64,000 nucleotides of DNA from Piromyces finnis (GCA_002104945.1 MCFH01000053.1:53501-117500), one strand, 5' to 3'; positions 11,598 through 26,431 are shown, counted from the first letter of the stretch. The notes: a model not told the origin generated them from the letters alone. Numbers and translations are program-made.

Positions 11598-14204
11598 TTT
11601 AATTATATTAATAAATATTAAATTATGTTAATTATATAATAAATAATAACTAATTAATTTAGATATTAGATTAAAAAAAAAAAAAGAAGTTGCCAACTAT
11701 TTATATTAAAATTTTTCTTTTAATATTTATTATAAAATAAAATTCTTTTTTATTAATTATTTTTTAGTATAACACAAAATTATGACTAAAAATTTTAATA
11801 AATATTATATTAATTAAAATTTTTCAATTTATTATTAATATATTCAGTATCTATTTGTTTACATCCTAGTTTATTAAAGTTTTCTAGTTAATATTTTTCT
11901 CTATAGCAAATCAGATGCTCTCAAAAAAGATCATCCTTATACTATAGCTTTTTAATTAACCTTATCTTTTATTTATTTAAAATAAAATTTTGAGTTTAAA
12001 GATTCATATTTTCTATATTATATAAGGCTATTGTTACATTATATATTAAAAATATATTATTTTTCAATTACATAATATTATGTAAAAACCTTGTTGGTTG
12101 TGTAACAAATGTTGATTTCTTGTTTTTTATTGGTTAATTCAATTATTATAATTATTATTAAAAAATAATGGTTAATAAAATGGGATAAATTCTGTGTAAA
12201 TTTTATGATTATGATAAAATTGAAATACTTGAACAAAAGATATTGTTTATATTGTTTGTTGTTTATTAAAAAGACATAATATAATAAAATTATTTTAGGG
12301 ACATTTTAGTTAATATGTTTTTTGTATTAAAATGGTAATGCATTTGCACTTTTATTTCTTTGATTATATCTTTAGTATGATTAAAGAAAAGTAAGAATAA
12401 TAAAGATATAAAAAAATGTATTAAATATTTTTTTTATAAATTAAATAATTTCAATAATATATTAATCAGTTTTATCTTTTTTGTTTAAACCTATAATTAA
12501 TTAGTTTTTTATAATGAGTATTATTATCTTTTAATTATTTTCTTTTGGAAATGTCACCATTATACAAATTAAATGATTTACACCCTAAATTTCTATATAT
12601 GTTAATATTAATGTTATAAAGAAAAATTAAGTGTAAATCAATATTTTTGTGTATCATTATTTTAATATATTTAATTATTCTATTTTTTATCCAATTCTTT
12701 TTTTGTTTTTTCATTTTATTAACAGATTTTTATATTGAAGCTCAATCTTTACCTAATAATGTAATAAATAAATTTCTCTAAACTTTTTTTTTATAAACAT
12801 TTTTCTTTTAATAAATATTTAATATATTTTTAAATAAAATAAATGAATTTTTAATTGAAAAGAGCTTCAACATTAATTACTTTCTATTTATTTATGTTAA
12901 CTTTACATTGATACTCACAATTATTTTATTTTGTAAAAAATAACTATATTGAATGAATATTAATAAAAAAAAAACATAATGCTTTTCTCAAATAAAAACA
13001 TAACAAAATACTACACTATGGTTTATTTAATATCAATAATAATATTAATTTATATTTATGCCATTTTCAATTGATTATAAAAATATTTATATCTATATAC
13101 TTTTTTTTTTTTGGAGAAAATAAGGAATTGATACAAATAATTAAAACATGGAATGTTCATTCTTTTTAAAACAATATTGTATATTGTGAATTTACTAATA
13201 GGTTGTTTGAAAAATTCTATTAATATTTTTATGGGATGAATTTCATTTACAAAATTTATAAAATTTAATCATTTCTTTTCATTTTATATTATTAATACTT
13301 TATTTCTAAATAATTTGAAAGATTTTAGTATGTTAATAGTGCTTAGATAAATAGTATCCCTTATTTTTTTGATGCTGATAGCATTCCTATTTATTGAAAT
13401 TATTAGACATTTTAATTCTATATTAAATAAAATTATTTAATTCTATTAAAAAAAGAGTAACATTTTTTAATTTATATAAAAAATAATTACACACATAAAA
13501 ATTGATATTCAAAGGAACAATAAATAAATTAAATTAAATGATAGGCATTAAAAATAACACATATTTTAATTATACTTGTGTAACATAATATAAATAATAA
13601 AATAGAATTTAAATTGTAGTTTTTTTTATTTTTTTATTTTTCTTGGTAAATTAGAATTGTTATTTTTTTTCAGTTTTAATGATTAAAGGTTGACTGATAA
13701 ATTATATTCCAATTAAATGTATTTATTTATTAATAAAAAAAAAATAAATTATTCATTTTAATAGTATTTTTTTTTTTTTTTGTTGTTGTTGTTGTTGTTG
13801 TTGGTATTTATTACAATAGTTTTTTTTTTTTTTTTAATTAATTCTATAAATAATATGTACCAAAAAAAGAAAAAGAAAAAGAGGTATGATTCTCAATAGC
13901 TATAAAACTAAATTTTTAATAAGAATCAATTGAATTTAAATTCTTTTAATATTTATTCAATCGTCAAAATCTATAAATACATATATTGTTTATATTTCTA
14001 TATAATATTTAATCATTAGTTATTGTACTAAAATATAATAAAATAAATACTTTTTAACGAAAAAGTTTTTTTTTTTTTTTTTTTTTTTAATATTAAAAAC
14101 TTTACATTAACCTATTATTGTTTTGTTTTTGTAAAATTTTGTTATACTATTTTTATTTTTAAAATTTTGTCTCTTTTTTTTTATTTATTAATTTATTTAT
14201 TAAT

Positions 14205-14243
<39 letters not shown>

Positions 14244-14248
14244 TTTGT

Positions 14249-14283
<35 letters not shown>

Positions 14284-14357
14284 TTCTATTAGTGTTATTT
14301 TAAAATAACATTTTTTTAATTACTTTTTTTTAAAAAATAGTATATATTATATTTATT
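11598..14357. other. 2.8-kb AT-rich intergenic region
   Basis: No gene was recognised between the esterase and the CotH gene. Features are poly-T tracts, a run of 15 T followed by about six GTT triplets (13770-13803), and a TTTA microsatellite at its left end (14180-14286, listed separately). Confidence 0.5.
14180..14286. repeat. (TTTA)n microsatellite
   Basis: About 25 near-perfect TTTA units, with a few TTAA and TTTG interruptions, lie just downstream of the CotH stop codon. Confidence 0.95.
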
Positions 14358-16984
14358 TTAATTAGCTATCCATGAGCATACAATACTCATAATTATAAAC
14401 AAGAGAGTAATTGATGTAGTAAAAGACATTGATGAACCACTAGAAGTAGTATTATTAGAAGATGCATTATCATCTTCATTACTGGAACCAATAGACATTA
14501 TTTTTCCTCCTACAACACCATATCTTGGATCAGATTTAAGACTTGGTATTCCTCCATAGGCTTGTTGAACATCAACAGCTTTATATTTGACCCAAGCTCT
14601 TAAATTTTCAGTTGAAACTTCAGTATCTGAATATTGAGCTTCTATAACAGAAGTAGTTGGTTTATTTTGTACATCTGCATTACTAAAAGTTTGAGTTTGA
14701 ATAATATTATAACAAAATACATCCCAATATAAATCATCAATTAAAAATTGATGGAAATATTCGATTCTTGGACCTAAAGCTTCAATATTAAATAAATTTC
14801 CTACAACATCCTTTATCATTTCTTCAAATTTTGGTTTAATATTGATATTGTTAATAATTTTATCATAAAGAATTGGATTTTTTTTTCCTGGATTTGGACC
14901 ATAACTTTGGTGCTTAGTATCTTCAACATTAGCAATATAATCATCAAATGTTCCCTTATAATAAAAAAATATTATTAATAATATAAAAATATAAAATATA
15001 ATTAATATAAAAATTAATATTAACAGTTACCTTTCCTGGTTTACACCATTTACCAAAAGTTAAATCAAAATCATAAGAGAAGAAATGGTACTTTCCATTA
15101 TTTGGTTCGATGTAGGTAAAGAAATTATTACCATTAATATTATAACTATATATAATATAATTATTCGTATAAATATCATAAATTATTAATAGCTATTATT
15201 TAATATTTTATAAATATAACTATATAAATTAAATATTTACCCATCCCATTGACAAATTAAATATTCGATAATACAGCTTTTTACAAATTCATTAGATAAA
15301 AATTTACAGTTCATTAGATAAAAAAAAACACGCTAACTAAATAAAAAATATATAATAATATATTTGCTTACTATTTTAAAAACATATCAACATCAAATTG
15401 CTTTTCAATTTCTTCTAAAGGAGCATTTAATGGTAAATTTTCAGCCCATCTATTATTTATACATATATATAAATAATTTAAGAATTATTTTAAATTTTAT
15501 TTTACATACAAATTATAAATTAATATATGCTTAATCTAATTTTAAATATATTTTGATTATTTTTGTTTGTTACATACGCAATCATGTTGTTTATATCTTG
15601 ATGAGGATCGTAACCACCTGTTGGTTCAACAACACTTTCATAAAGATCTTGAATTCTGGAATTACCAATATCACTATAGAAATAGGCTGGGTATACACCA
15701 GAAACGCCCTATTAAATTTGTTTTTTATTTATAATTTTTAAAATTATTTTAATTTTTATTATTATACTATTATTATTATTATATTTTTATATTAATTTTT
15801 TACCTTATATAATGAACCATAGACATATCCATCTGTATTCTTTTGGATATTAAAGAATCTTTTTAAAAATGATTTTTTGTACATATCAGCAATTTCATAC
15901 AAACCATATGATTTATTATTAATATATAATCTACATGGAGCAGATTGAGCAATTGGTAAACCTAAAGATTCTGCAATATCACCTGCTAACTTATTTTTAA
16001 TACCAGATTCATCATAACGTATACTACGAAGTTTGAATTGACTACGGTTGAAAATTTTTGTATTCTTTTTGTCGGCATCCCCTTCAGATAAATCAAATTT
16101 ATATGGTTTCTTTTCTTGACCTTTAGAACCTTGACCTGAAAGTCCAAGAGTAACATTGGTGAAAGTTAATTTTTCATATGGACTAATAGTAATTAGTTAA
16201 TATGTAATCATTACAATTTTAAATATTATATATAATTATATTCATGTGTACAATGTTTACAATTAAATAAAATATTGAATTAATTTTCCGTTAGTATTAT
16301 AAGTATTTATAATTATCACTATATATCATTGATACATACGAATAGAAATCAAATGAAACTTTATATTCAACGTCTTGATTACTAGAAAGTTGTGTTAAAG
16401 AGTTATAATCAGCAATTTCCATATGAAGATTAATTACTGGGATTTCACCTTCTTGGAAAAGTTGAGAATATTTATCATAACCTTCAAGTTTTGGATAAAG
16501 TCTTGGAATTGTTTGAATAATAGAATCACCTATTGTGTTACGACGTCCGAAGACTTCATATAAAGTGGTTGTACTCGATGGATCCCACTGTCTTTGAGAT
16601 TGAAATAAGACTGATTCATTTTGTGTTGTACCAGTGACTTCATAATAATATTGAGTTGGTGTTCCGTCATACTCAAATTCATACAAAATATCATTGTTTT
16701 TGGATACCATAGGATATGATGCACCATCAATATAAACTGTTACACCAGTTCCTCCGTAATCGCCTGCTGCACATAAAACCTTAAAAGAAACAGCAGATGC
16801 AGTACTAGCAAAAGAAGCTAATACTTTTGATAATTAAATAATTAACACAAAAAAAGAAAAAAAAAGTTTTATTAAAATTTACATTTAATATTTACAATAA
16901 ATATATATTATTGTTATATCTATATTATTATAGTTTAAAAAAATATTCTATACCTAATAAAGAATTTAATGATATGAACTTCAT
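14358..16984 (-). CDS. CotH-family secreted/GPI-type surface protein (CotH kinase fold), 8 exons, 614 aa
   Basis: Exons are 16984-16954, 16817-16340, 16182-15804, 15708-15578, 15449-15372, 15276-15241, 15145-15031 and 14954-14358. All introns are GT-AG and the sum is 1845 nt. The first junction completes a signal peptide (MKFISLNSLLASFASTASA). The N-terminal region, from VSFKVLCAAG, precedes a CotH core: FKLRSIRYDESGIKNKLAG, then RLYINNKSYGLYEI, then EYLICQWDGY and FFSYDFDLTFG. The C-terminus is Ser/Thr/Asn-rich and then hydrophobic, typical of a GPI-anchor signal. CotH proteins are atypical protein kinases in Bacillus spores and surface ligands in Mucorales, and are abundant in gut fungi, sometimes in cellulosomes. 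No dockerin is seen here. The 95-nt intron 15371-15277 contains a direct duplication of TTCATTAGATAAAAA. Confidence 0.88.
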
Positions 16985-18489
16985 TTTTTTGTTTATCTAT
17001 ATAAATCAATTATATATATAAATAAATTTGCTCTATATCTAAATTTTTTTTTATTATTATTTTTAACTTTTTTTATTTATTTATTTAAAGATATGAAAGA
17101 TTAAAGCAACTCCCTATATTTTAATAAGATTAAGTATAATATTAATTAAAAAGTTATACTATTTAAAAAAAAATTAAAAAAAAAAATAATAATATTAGAG
17201 TAGAAATAACATTTGAGGGGTCTTCATATTTTATATATTTTATATTTATATTTATGAATAAAATATTTTCTTAATTTATTCTATTTAATTATCTTACTTT
17301 GTTTGTTATAATATATAATTTTGTATTTTTACATTTTTATATTTTAATTTTATAAATTCGTGAAAAATGTTATATTTTTAATATTAATATATATATATTA
17401 TATATATCATTATTTAAATAATTCAATTATCTAATTTATTAAGGAAATTAAATCAACTTGAAATTTGATTTGTATTTATAATGAATTATTCAATAATATA
17501 AGATTGTTCAAACTTTTATTCATTTTTCTTTTAATAAACTATATAATATAATAAATTATTTATTATAGCTAACAATCCTAGTATATATACATTAATATAC
17601 TTTTTATCGATTTTATTGATTTACTTTTTGTCAAATTAGTTTGTTTCCCCCAAATTTTATATTTTGTTTGTTTCATTTTCATTACATTTATTAAAATAAT
17701 TTTTTATACATATGCGAAATCCTTTAAATTTAAATATATATTTATATTAAATAAAAAAAAAATACTTTTAAACTTTATCTAGCTTATAAAATTTAATAGA
17801 ATTTTTTGTCTTTAATACTTAAAAATCTATAATTCAAACAATTATTTTATAATTTTAAAAATCTATTATTATTTTTAATAGAAAAAAAAAATAAATAAAT
17901 AAAAATAATTTTCTATATCAATATCGAACCACAAATACAAATACAAATGAAACGGATGAAACTTTATTTTTATTATTTTTATAAATATGTAACAATTTAA
18001 TTAATTTTTTTTATTTCATTTCAATTATATTGGAAAAAAAGAAGAAAAAAAAAATAGGGTGACAATAATTAAACAAAATATTTAGCTAAGCTAAATATTA
18101 ATAATTTATTATTTTAATGCTTCATTCTCTTATAAATTAAAGTTACTATTATATTATTATAATTAAATAAATATCAAATAGTTTCTTTAAAACCAAAATT
18201 CTCATCTATAAAATTTATAATACTGGATGGGATCTGAATATTATAATTTGTTAAAGGCATAATTATATAATGAAACTTATATATATATATATTTTTTATA
18301 TTAATAACTAAATTCACTTATTAACAAAATAATATTATGCGATTTTTAATTTATTTAATTATAATGTATATACATTTAATATTTAAATATAATTTATTTA
18401 TATTTTTAAAGTATCCATTTATTTTTACATATTATAGAAATGCTTTTAATAATAGTAATAAAACATTAAAATATTAATTAATATTATAT
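16985..18489. other. Intergenic, no gene seen
   Basis: This AT-rich stretch upstream of the CotH start probably includes its promoter. No motif or coding frame can be supported. Confidence 0.5.
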
Positions 18490-19440
18490 ATTAATTGTAT
18501 TATAAATTTTGATGTTCATTATACCAACAATAGGTGGCACTATACTTTCAAATAATGCTTCAATTTCAATGTTATTGATATATAAACAATTAATGCATAT
18601 TTTCTTGATATATAAATATACGATTTAATATTTTATTTAAATATTAAATTTATTATTTTATATATTACTAATTTGCCTTTGATAAATAACAAAATTAAAA
18701 AGTTTCATTAATAAAATTAATACAAACAAAATTTATTATTTATAAAATGTCTTCTTTATAATATAATAAATATTCCCAATTTATAATATATAGATATGTA
18801 TAATGAATAATGTCATCAGAATTTAAATATGTATTTAAAAATCTTTTAATAAACTATTTTTTTTTTATATATATCTATATCTCTAATATTTCATATAAGC
18901 CATAAACTTGTTATTAATGTATAATCTATAGATGAGTAATTGATAATACTTAATGATTTATACATATCACTCACCATTTCGTTTTTTAATAAACTTAAAT
19001 TTTCTTAGACCAGAAACTTTTGAATTATCATATTAGTTTCATTCAAGTTTGTATGAACTCTTCTATTTCTTAAATCTTAACATGAAAAACTAAAACTATG
19101 GAAAATATGATAGAATTCATGATCTAATATATTAAATATATCATTAATTACATAAAATGAAGTTGTTGATGTTATTTATTATTATTACAATTAATCTTTC
19201 CTATTGTAAAGATGTTAATTATTATTATCATTTTTGCACTAATAGTATATAGCATATTTTGAAAAAAAAAAAAAAAATAACTATTTATCATATTCATCAA
19301 AAGGAATATAAAACCTTGGTTATATTCCAATTATATTATACTTAATGATCTACCAAATCCTCATATATAGTTGTAATACTTATTGTATCTCAATGATTTG
19401 CTTCACCAAATAAGCTTTATTTTATTTTATAATTTAATCC
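18490..19440 (-). pseudogene. Decayed CotH-family gene copy
   Basis: Several CotH segments can be read on the minus strand, in the order of the intact gene, but broken by stops and frame changes. Around 19430-19330 there is SLFGEANH, then TTIYE, then FGRS, matching the TTLYEVFGRR region of the neighbour. Around 18960-18880 there is RLYINNK and then, after a one-base shift, GLYEILE, matching RLYINNKSYGLYEI. Around 18590-18520 there is INNIEIEALFESIVPPIVGIMNI, matching the INNINIKPKFEEM region of the last exon. No open frame survives. It is probably a tandem duplicate of the CotH gene 2 kb away that has been decaying for some time. Boundaries are approximate. Confidence 0.6.
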
Positions 19441-19636
19441 TTAATAATTATAAATTATAGATTTTATATAGTATAAATTTTTTACTTTTTATTTAATGAA
19501 TATGAATATAGAATTATCTATTTTTTAATCAAAGTAATAATTATTTAATTTATTTATAAAACTTTAATTATAATAAATAATTGATTTGAATCTATTTTAT
19601 TTGAATATTAATATTAATATATACTGAATTTTTTTT

Positions 19637-19863
19637 AATCCTATTAAGAGTTGTTTAATTTAGGTTTATAATTATGTCAACTTTATTAATATATTTTATG
19701 ATAAAGAACTACTTGCGTTACATTCTTCTCAAACTACATGTATTTATACATTTACATTGTGGCTTAAACATATAATCAAATACAATATATACAAATACGT
19801 TTTAATACATTTCAATACATTTGAATACATGTGACATAACGTTTCACATATTCTAACAAATCC
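19637..19863 (-). mobile_element. Solo LTR with 5-bp target duplication
   Basis: A 217-bp sequence at 19642-19858 matches the LTRs of the element at 41-46 kb with only scattered differences. It begins TATTAAGAG and ends TTCTAACA on the plus strand; read on the minus strand it starts TGTTAGAATA. It is flanked on both sides by AATCC (19637-19641 and 19859-19863). This is what remains after recombination between the two LTRs of a full insertion, and it shows the family has moved more than once. Confidence 0.92.
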
Positions 19864-21528
19864 TATTAATTAAATTTAATTCAAAAACAAAATAACTAAA
19901 CTTTAATTATATACATAAAATTTGTACCACTAAAGAAAGCCTATTTTTTTTTTTTCAGGAATATTAAATAAAATGTAGTTTTACTTTTACGATGACTATT
20001 ATATAATAGTTTTTTTTTTTTTTAGTAATATTGTATATTTACTCTTTTTCATTTATTTTGGTATATAATATTATTATTATAAAAAAAATTGGTATCATCT
20101 GAATATTTATTTGAAAAAAAAGAAGATTAATATATACTCAAACACAAAATGATATTGTATTAATATAATAGTAACTGTTTTTTTACTAAAATAATAATAT
20201 AATGATTATCCTTAAAAATAATAATTAATTAATATATATATTTTTTGAATCTTATATATGTATAAATGAATAGTATTTCAATAATATATAATAATATTGG
20301 AATATAATTTAAAAGTATTCTAAAATTTATATTTAAGGATTTAAAAGAAATAAAAAAATATAATCATATAATTTTATATATTTAATAGTTTTTTTATTAA
20401 AATATAAATAATATATTATTTACACTAATTATATTTGTTAGAAGATTATAATTTTAAATAGAATATTAAATTATTATTACTAATCTTTATTCTAAAAGAG
20501 ACTTTTTATAATTGCAACAATATTCATATAGAAATTCTATAAGTTTACTATTATAAAATTAATACTTATTTCATATATATATTTTTGAACACTAATAAAT
20601 TAATACCTTAAAAGTTGCATGAAATATATATATTATTTTATCATAGTTTATTTATTATTTTTATTATTAAAACGATAATGATGATTCTTATAAGTCCAAA
20701 AAAATATCTATATTATAAAAAAAGTTTAACTTTTTCTAGTGAATACTAACAAGAGGCTAAATTAAATTGATAATAATAAAAAAAAAAAAAAGTAACATAG
20801 CATACAATATTTAACTAAATAAATATATAAAAAATAATTAAATAAATAAAACAGTAAAATTTATTTAATTATTTTTCTTTTTAAATTTTTTACTTTTCTT
20901 TATGATTAGTTTTTTCTTTTTCTCATAAATACTCTTTTATACTCTTTCATTTGAAATGATAATAAATAATAAATTACGACTAATATACCTAATATATATA
21001 TTGAACTATTTGAATAGATGATATTCTATACCTTTTTTAATAAATCATTCTATAACATGCTGCTGTTGTTTTGTTGATATGTTGTGTTTTTGTTTTTGTT
21101 TTTTAAATAAAGTATTTTTCTGCAACGAGATCCATACATATTATTGTATAGTTAATGATTTATAGCTATTATAGTGGTTTTTAATAATTTTATAAATTAT
21201 CTACTTAAAAAACTTTTCAACATTCTTAAGCATAAAAAAGTTGGCAAAGTTCCACTATTTCTTCGGTAAAAATTATAACATAATCTGATAAATATATTAT
21301 CATTTATATTATTATCAATACTATTTTCAAATTAATTAACATTTATTCATTTATATATATATATATATATAGGTGTATATCTAAAAAATTAAATCGCATT
21401 TTAATTTTCATTTGTATCTTATTTTGTTGGGAAAAAAAGGTGAAAATGACTATCATATTTTTAAATTTTTCGTTTTTTATAAAAAAAAAAAATAGACTTA
21501 TTAGCATGTTATAAATATAATAAAGCAC
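19864..21528. other. Intergenic, no gene seen
   Basis: AT-rich DNA between the solo LTR and the 3' end of UPF1. A 61-codon frame at 21343-21528 runs through AT repeats and homopolymers and is not credible. Confidence 0.5.
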
Positions 21529-24500
21529 CTAAAACATGGTAGTCTTTTTTGGATTAATTTCTGATTGACTTTTCATCTTAAAGGCTTGAGAAAAGTTTTC
21601 AACCTGACTTTGATATTCTTCCAAATATACAGAAATATCTTGACTATTTGATGCTAATTTATCTTCTTGAGTAAAAGCCTGAGAATTATTCATAAAACCA
21701 AGTTGACTAGATTGAGTAAGGAAAGATTGTGAAGAACCAAAGGTTGGACCAATAGATTGTTGAGATTTAAGACCAATATCTTTATAGTTGGAATTACTAG
21801 ATCTAAACATTGATTGAGAATTAGATAATTGAGAATTCATATCTTGACTGTATCCTTGAGAATATAACGGTATTTGGAATTGAGAATAGGAACGGTTTGG
21901 ATCAATAAAACCAACAGAATCATGAAATGCAGAATAGGATGGCTTTCCAGATGCAAAATTTGCTGAAATATTCATATTTCCAAGACCATTAGTAACTATT
22001 TTTAATAAAAAATAAAATCATTTAGTATTACGAAATATTTATATTTATAAATAATAATGACAATATAATAATATAAAAATTTACCATCTTTAACTCCGTT
22101 ATTAACATCTGTTGTACTACTAGTTGGACTTCTCTTATCATTATTAAAGTATTTGTATTTACCATTCTTTAATCTTCTTGGTCTTTGGAATTGAATCATA
22201 CTAGTCTTGAGATTATTTAATGGACCTTCAACTAAAACATTTCTTTCCTTATAGTGATTTAAGAATTGATACCAAAGTGGATGTTTGGAAAGAACCTTTG
22301 GATTACCTAAAATACAAATACCATACTTAGCACGAGTTAAGGCAACATTTAAACGACGTGGATCGTTTAAGAAACCAATACCTTGATGCTCATTAGAACG
22401 AACACAAGATAAAATAATATAATCCTTTTCACGTCCTTGGAATGCATCAACACTAGCAACTTCAATTTCTTTATAATAATCTTTCTTTAATGAACCATTA
22501 TATTGCATATAACTAACAACAAAGGAACGTTGACCTTCATATGGGGTAATAATACCAATTTGTTGTGGTTTAACACCACTTTTTACTAAACGCGTGACAA
22601 TTTTTTCACAATTTGCTGCTTCGGTTCTATTTAAATACGAAGTACCAGAAGATGAGATTTCTTCTTGTCCAAATGAGGAATGGAAGAACATTGGAGTTTC
22701 TGGTACTGGCCATGGGAAGTCAATTTCCTTTCTTAAACGTTCATGAATGGTAACACCATTTTGAAGACTACCTTCATAGAACATATTAGATGGGAATTCA
22801 GAGAGGCATGGATGCATACGGTATTGTACTTGTAAACGAATTGGACGAATACCCAAAATAACTAATCTTTCGAATAATGATTGACTTAAACCTGCTCTTT
22901 CAGCTTTCTTACTTAAAATTACAGGGCCTAATTGTTTATGATCACCAACCAAAACAGCTTGTTTACAACCCATAACTAATGGAATAAGACATTCTGGTTC
23001 ACAAGCTTGGGTAGCTTCATCAATTAAAACTGTCTTAAATTTGAAGTTAGCTAAACGTGGATCACCAGCACCAACACAAGTACAACAAATAACATCTGCA
23101 TTTTGAAGAATTTCTCTTTCACAAGTTTTCTTTAAAGATTTGTATTTCTTTTCATCTTGAGAACTTAATTCACCTAATTCATTTTTTAAACGAATTAACT
23201 TTTGAAGTTCAGTGTTTGTATCATTATTTTGAACTTGTTCATGAAGAGTAAGGAATGAAACAGGAGATTCAAGAGCTTCTCTACTCTTTGCTGTCATTCT
23301 TACAACTTTTAAACCTGTTTGATGAATTTTTTCAGTTAATTGATCAACAGCAACATTACTTGGAGCACAAACTAAAACTTGACCAGGATTCATTTTAGCT
23401 AAATGATAAACAATTGTAGCTGAAGTTACAGTTTTACCAGTACCTGGAGGACCTTGAATTAAACTCAATGGTCTTTGTAAAACACTCTTAACGGCGTAGA
23501 CTTGAGAATGATTCAACTCTGGTAAGTTTTCAGCAGAAAATCTTTTTGGAATTTGAGTTTTTAAAATTTGTGGTTCAACATCATGACCAAGAAGACGATG
23601 ATAAATGTAACCACTAATTGAAGTTTCATCAACAGCAAAGATTTTCATTGCATGTTGCATTCTATCAAAAGAAACTGATTTCCAAACAAAATCAACAGAG
23701 AAATTATGAGTGCAATCAATTGGAATATGGTCATTTCTGGTAAATTCAAGTGCAACTTCATCTGATAAATTATTTGGAATCTTAATTACGTGACCTTTGC
23801 CTTCCCATTTACTATGTAATTCACCTTCATAACGTAAAATTAATTCATCACCAATCATTAATTTAATATCACCTTGTTCCAATTTTGGTAAAATGAAATA
23901 TGCAACTCTCTTTTGATTTAAACCCATATCCCATCTTACAACAACGTCTTCTTCTGTTTGGGACTCCTTTAATTGTTTATCATAATCAGCTTCTATTTTA
24001 ACTAATGGTCCAAAAATATTTTGATATTGATAAGCATCTTCATACCTTTTATATAATAATAAAAATTATCAAAAAAAATTTTTAAAAAAAAAATTTATTA
24101 TATATATAATGAAAAAAAATCAATAAATAATATATTTATCTATGTTTTAATAAATAATATATTTTTAACTTTTAGGAATAAATAATTACTTTAATAAAAT
24201 AGATTGAGGTTCATCATCAACATTTGGTTTTTCTAAATCTTCTAAATTTACTTCATTATTACTTCTCCATAATTCTTCTAATTTATTAATTTGTTGTGTT
24301 GTTATATGACGAGCTCTTAATTGTTCTTGTTCTGATGGAACTCTAACTAACCAATTTAAGAAACAATGGTCATCAATTAATGGTAACCACTGTGAAACAT
24401 CCCAATTCATATCTTTCTGATTTGATATACTTGCACATGGCTGTCTATATAATTTGATTTTTAATTATAGCATTTTAATTAAAAATATTGATCCCAACAT

Positions 24501-25384
24501 TTAGGATAATACATTTTTTGATATAAATTATCATTTATATTCAGAGAAGATAAATAAAAAAATGATTAATATATATATATATATAATATATTTTAAAAAT
24601 ATAATATATAATTATATGATATTATAATATTATTATTAACTATAAAAAATAAAACAAGGTTTTTGATTAATTATACCTGCACAAAAGAACTACAACAGTA
24701 TCAGACTTTGCTGGAATGAAACCAAGTAAGAAAATATTTTTACAACCACAATTGTAACATTCTAATGTAATCTCACCTAAAGGTGAATCAGGATGTAAAC
24801 CAACTTCTTTGTGTTTTGATCTAACTAAATGACTAACTATATGAGAGCCAGATGTATTTCCTCTAGAATTACAGAACCATTTTCCGCAGGTTAAACATTT
24901 TACTAAACTGTTTGGATTATGAATACCACAGTATCTTTTTTAATTACAAAATAAAATAAAGATAATTATTCAAAGATTTCATTTTAAATATTTTTGTAAT
25001 ATTGATATATAATAATTAATTTATATATTTCATAATAAAATAAAAGATATATAATTATTTAAAATGTTGATAACATTATGATGTGTATAATAACATAATA
25101 TAAATTTATATATATATGTATAACATTTACTGGCAACATTCTTTATGTTCATTTTGATCTTCTGTCACAAAATCAAGGTCATTTTCTTCAGTATCCTCAA
25201 AATTTAAATCTGAACTTTGACTTCCATCTTCAATGAAATCTTTTTCGGTTGTTTGAGTTAATGTCAAACTATCTATAATATCATTATCATCTTTATCTAT
25301 TTGAGAATTTTGTGTATAATCTGAATATTCATACTGAGATCCTTGTGTATCTCCTGTATCAAAAAATTTCAATCCTTTATCCAT
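21529..25384 (-). CDS. UPF1: UPF1 (NAM7), ATP-dependent RNA helicase of nonsense-mediated decay, 5 exons, 1064 aa
   Basis: Exons are 25384-25131, 24934-24677, 24444-24190, 24045-22085 and 21995-21529 (3195 nt, all GT-AG). The N-terminus has [14 protein letters not shown], the short segment also conserved in animal UPF1. The Cys/His domain (about residues 85-200; [23 protein letters not shown]) is the docking site for UPF2. The SF1 helicase core has Walker A GPPGTGKT at 454-461, a DEAT motif II, QYRMHP, and the [11 protein letters not shown] motif VI. The last exon encodes a tail of about 155 residues with 13 SQ and 2 TQ dipeptides, typical of SMG1-phosphorylated UPF1 and absent from budding yeast. 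The protein works in the cytoplasm on premature stop codons. All catalytic motifs are intact. Confidence 0.97.
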
Positions 25385-25969
25385 TAATTATAACAATCTA
25401 TTTTCTCTAATAATATTCCTCTATAATTTTCTTATACCTTCATATATATTAAAAATTATAATGATATATATGATATAAATAAATAAAAAATAAATGTTAA
25501 TATATTTAGTAAAGTTTTCTCTTTCTTTTTAAAATAATTTATCATTCTTATTAATACAAATAAATTGATCTTATTCAATAATTAATATAATTATTATTTT
25601 TTTCACATCTTTATATAATATATATACATATGAATATATTTATGATAAGAATTATTCTTTTGTAGATTCATATCAAATTTTAACAATTATTTATGTCGTC
25701 AAAATTACAAATTTCTAAAAGACTTAAGTATAATTTATTTTTCTACTTAAAATTTACTCACTTTTAAATAATATTTAATTTTAAATGAAAAAGAAAAATA
25801 CTATTATTGTAATAAAAAATGAAAAAAAAAAAAAAAAGTAAATTTTTTTTGTTTTATATTTAATTATGTATTAATTTTTTTTAATTTATTATCAAAAAAA
25901 AAAAAAATAAAATAAACTTTATATTAATCTAATGTATTTAATTTAATTTAATACATTTCAGTACATTTT

Positions 25970-26025
<56 letters not shown>

Positions 26026-26431
26026 TTCATTCATTCATTCATTCATTTTTTTAAAGATTATATATTTATTTGGATATTTGGATATGACTATTATTAGAAT
26101 GAAAAAGTATTAATAATATTAATAATTAATAAATAAAAAATCATTTATTAAGGTTATTAATATTATTTTGTTTTTTTCTACTTTAATTCTCTTATAAGAT
26201 AGTATATTAGATTTTTATTATATTTTATTTTATTTTATATTCATTATTCATTATTTTTTAAATTAAAAAAAAATTAAATATGAAAAGTTAAATGCATATA
26301 TTATATATTATGAATATTATATTTAATAATAAGTAGCTTGAAAGAGTTTTTTAAGAAAAAAATATTTCCCATCTAATTAAGAAAAATACTTTTAAAAATC
26401 CCAAAAAGTGTTGATTTATATTTGGTTTATT
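25385..26431. other. Intergenic region
   Basis: This is AT-rich sequence upstream of UPF1 and downstream of the VAMP7-like gene. It contains the TTTA/ATTC microsatellite listed separately and no coding frame. Confidence 0.5.
25970..26047. repeat. (TTTA)n followed by (ATTC)n microsatellite
   Basis: About 13 TTTA units change into five to six ATTC units with no spacer. Confidence 0.95.
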
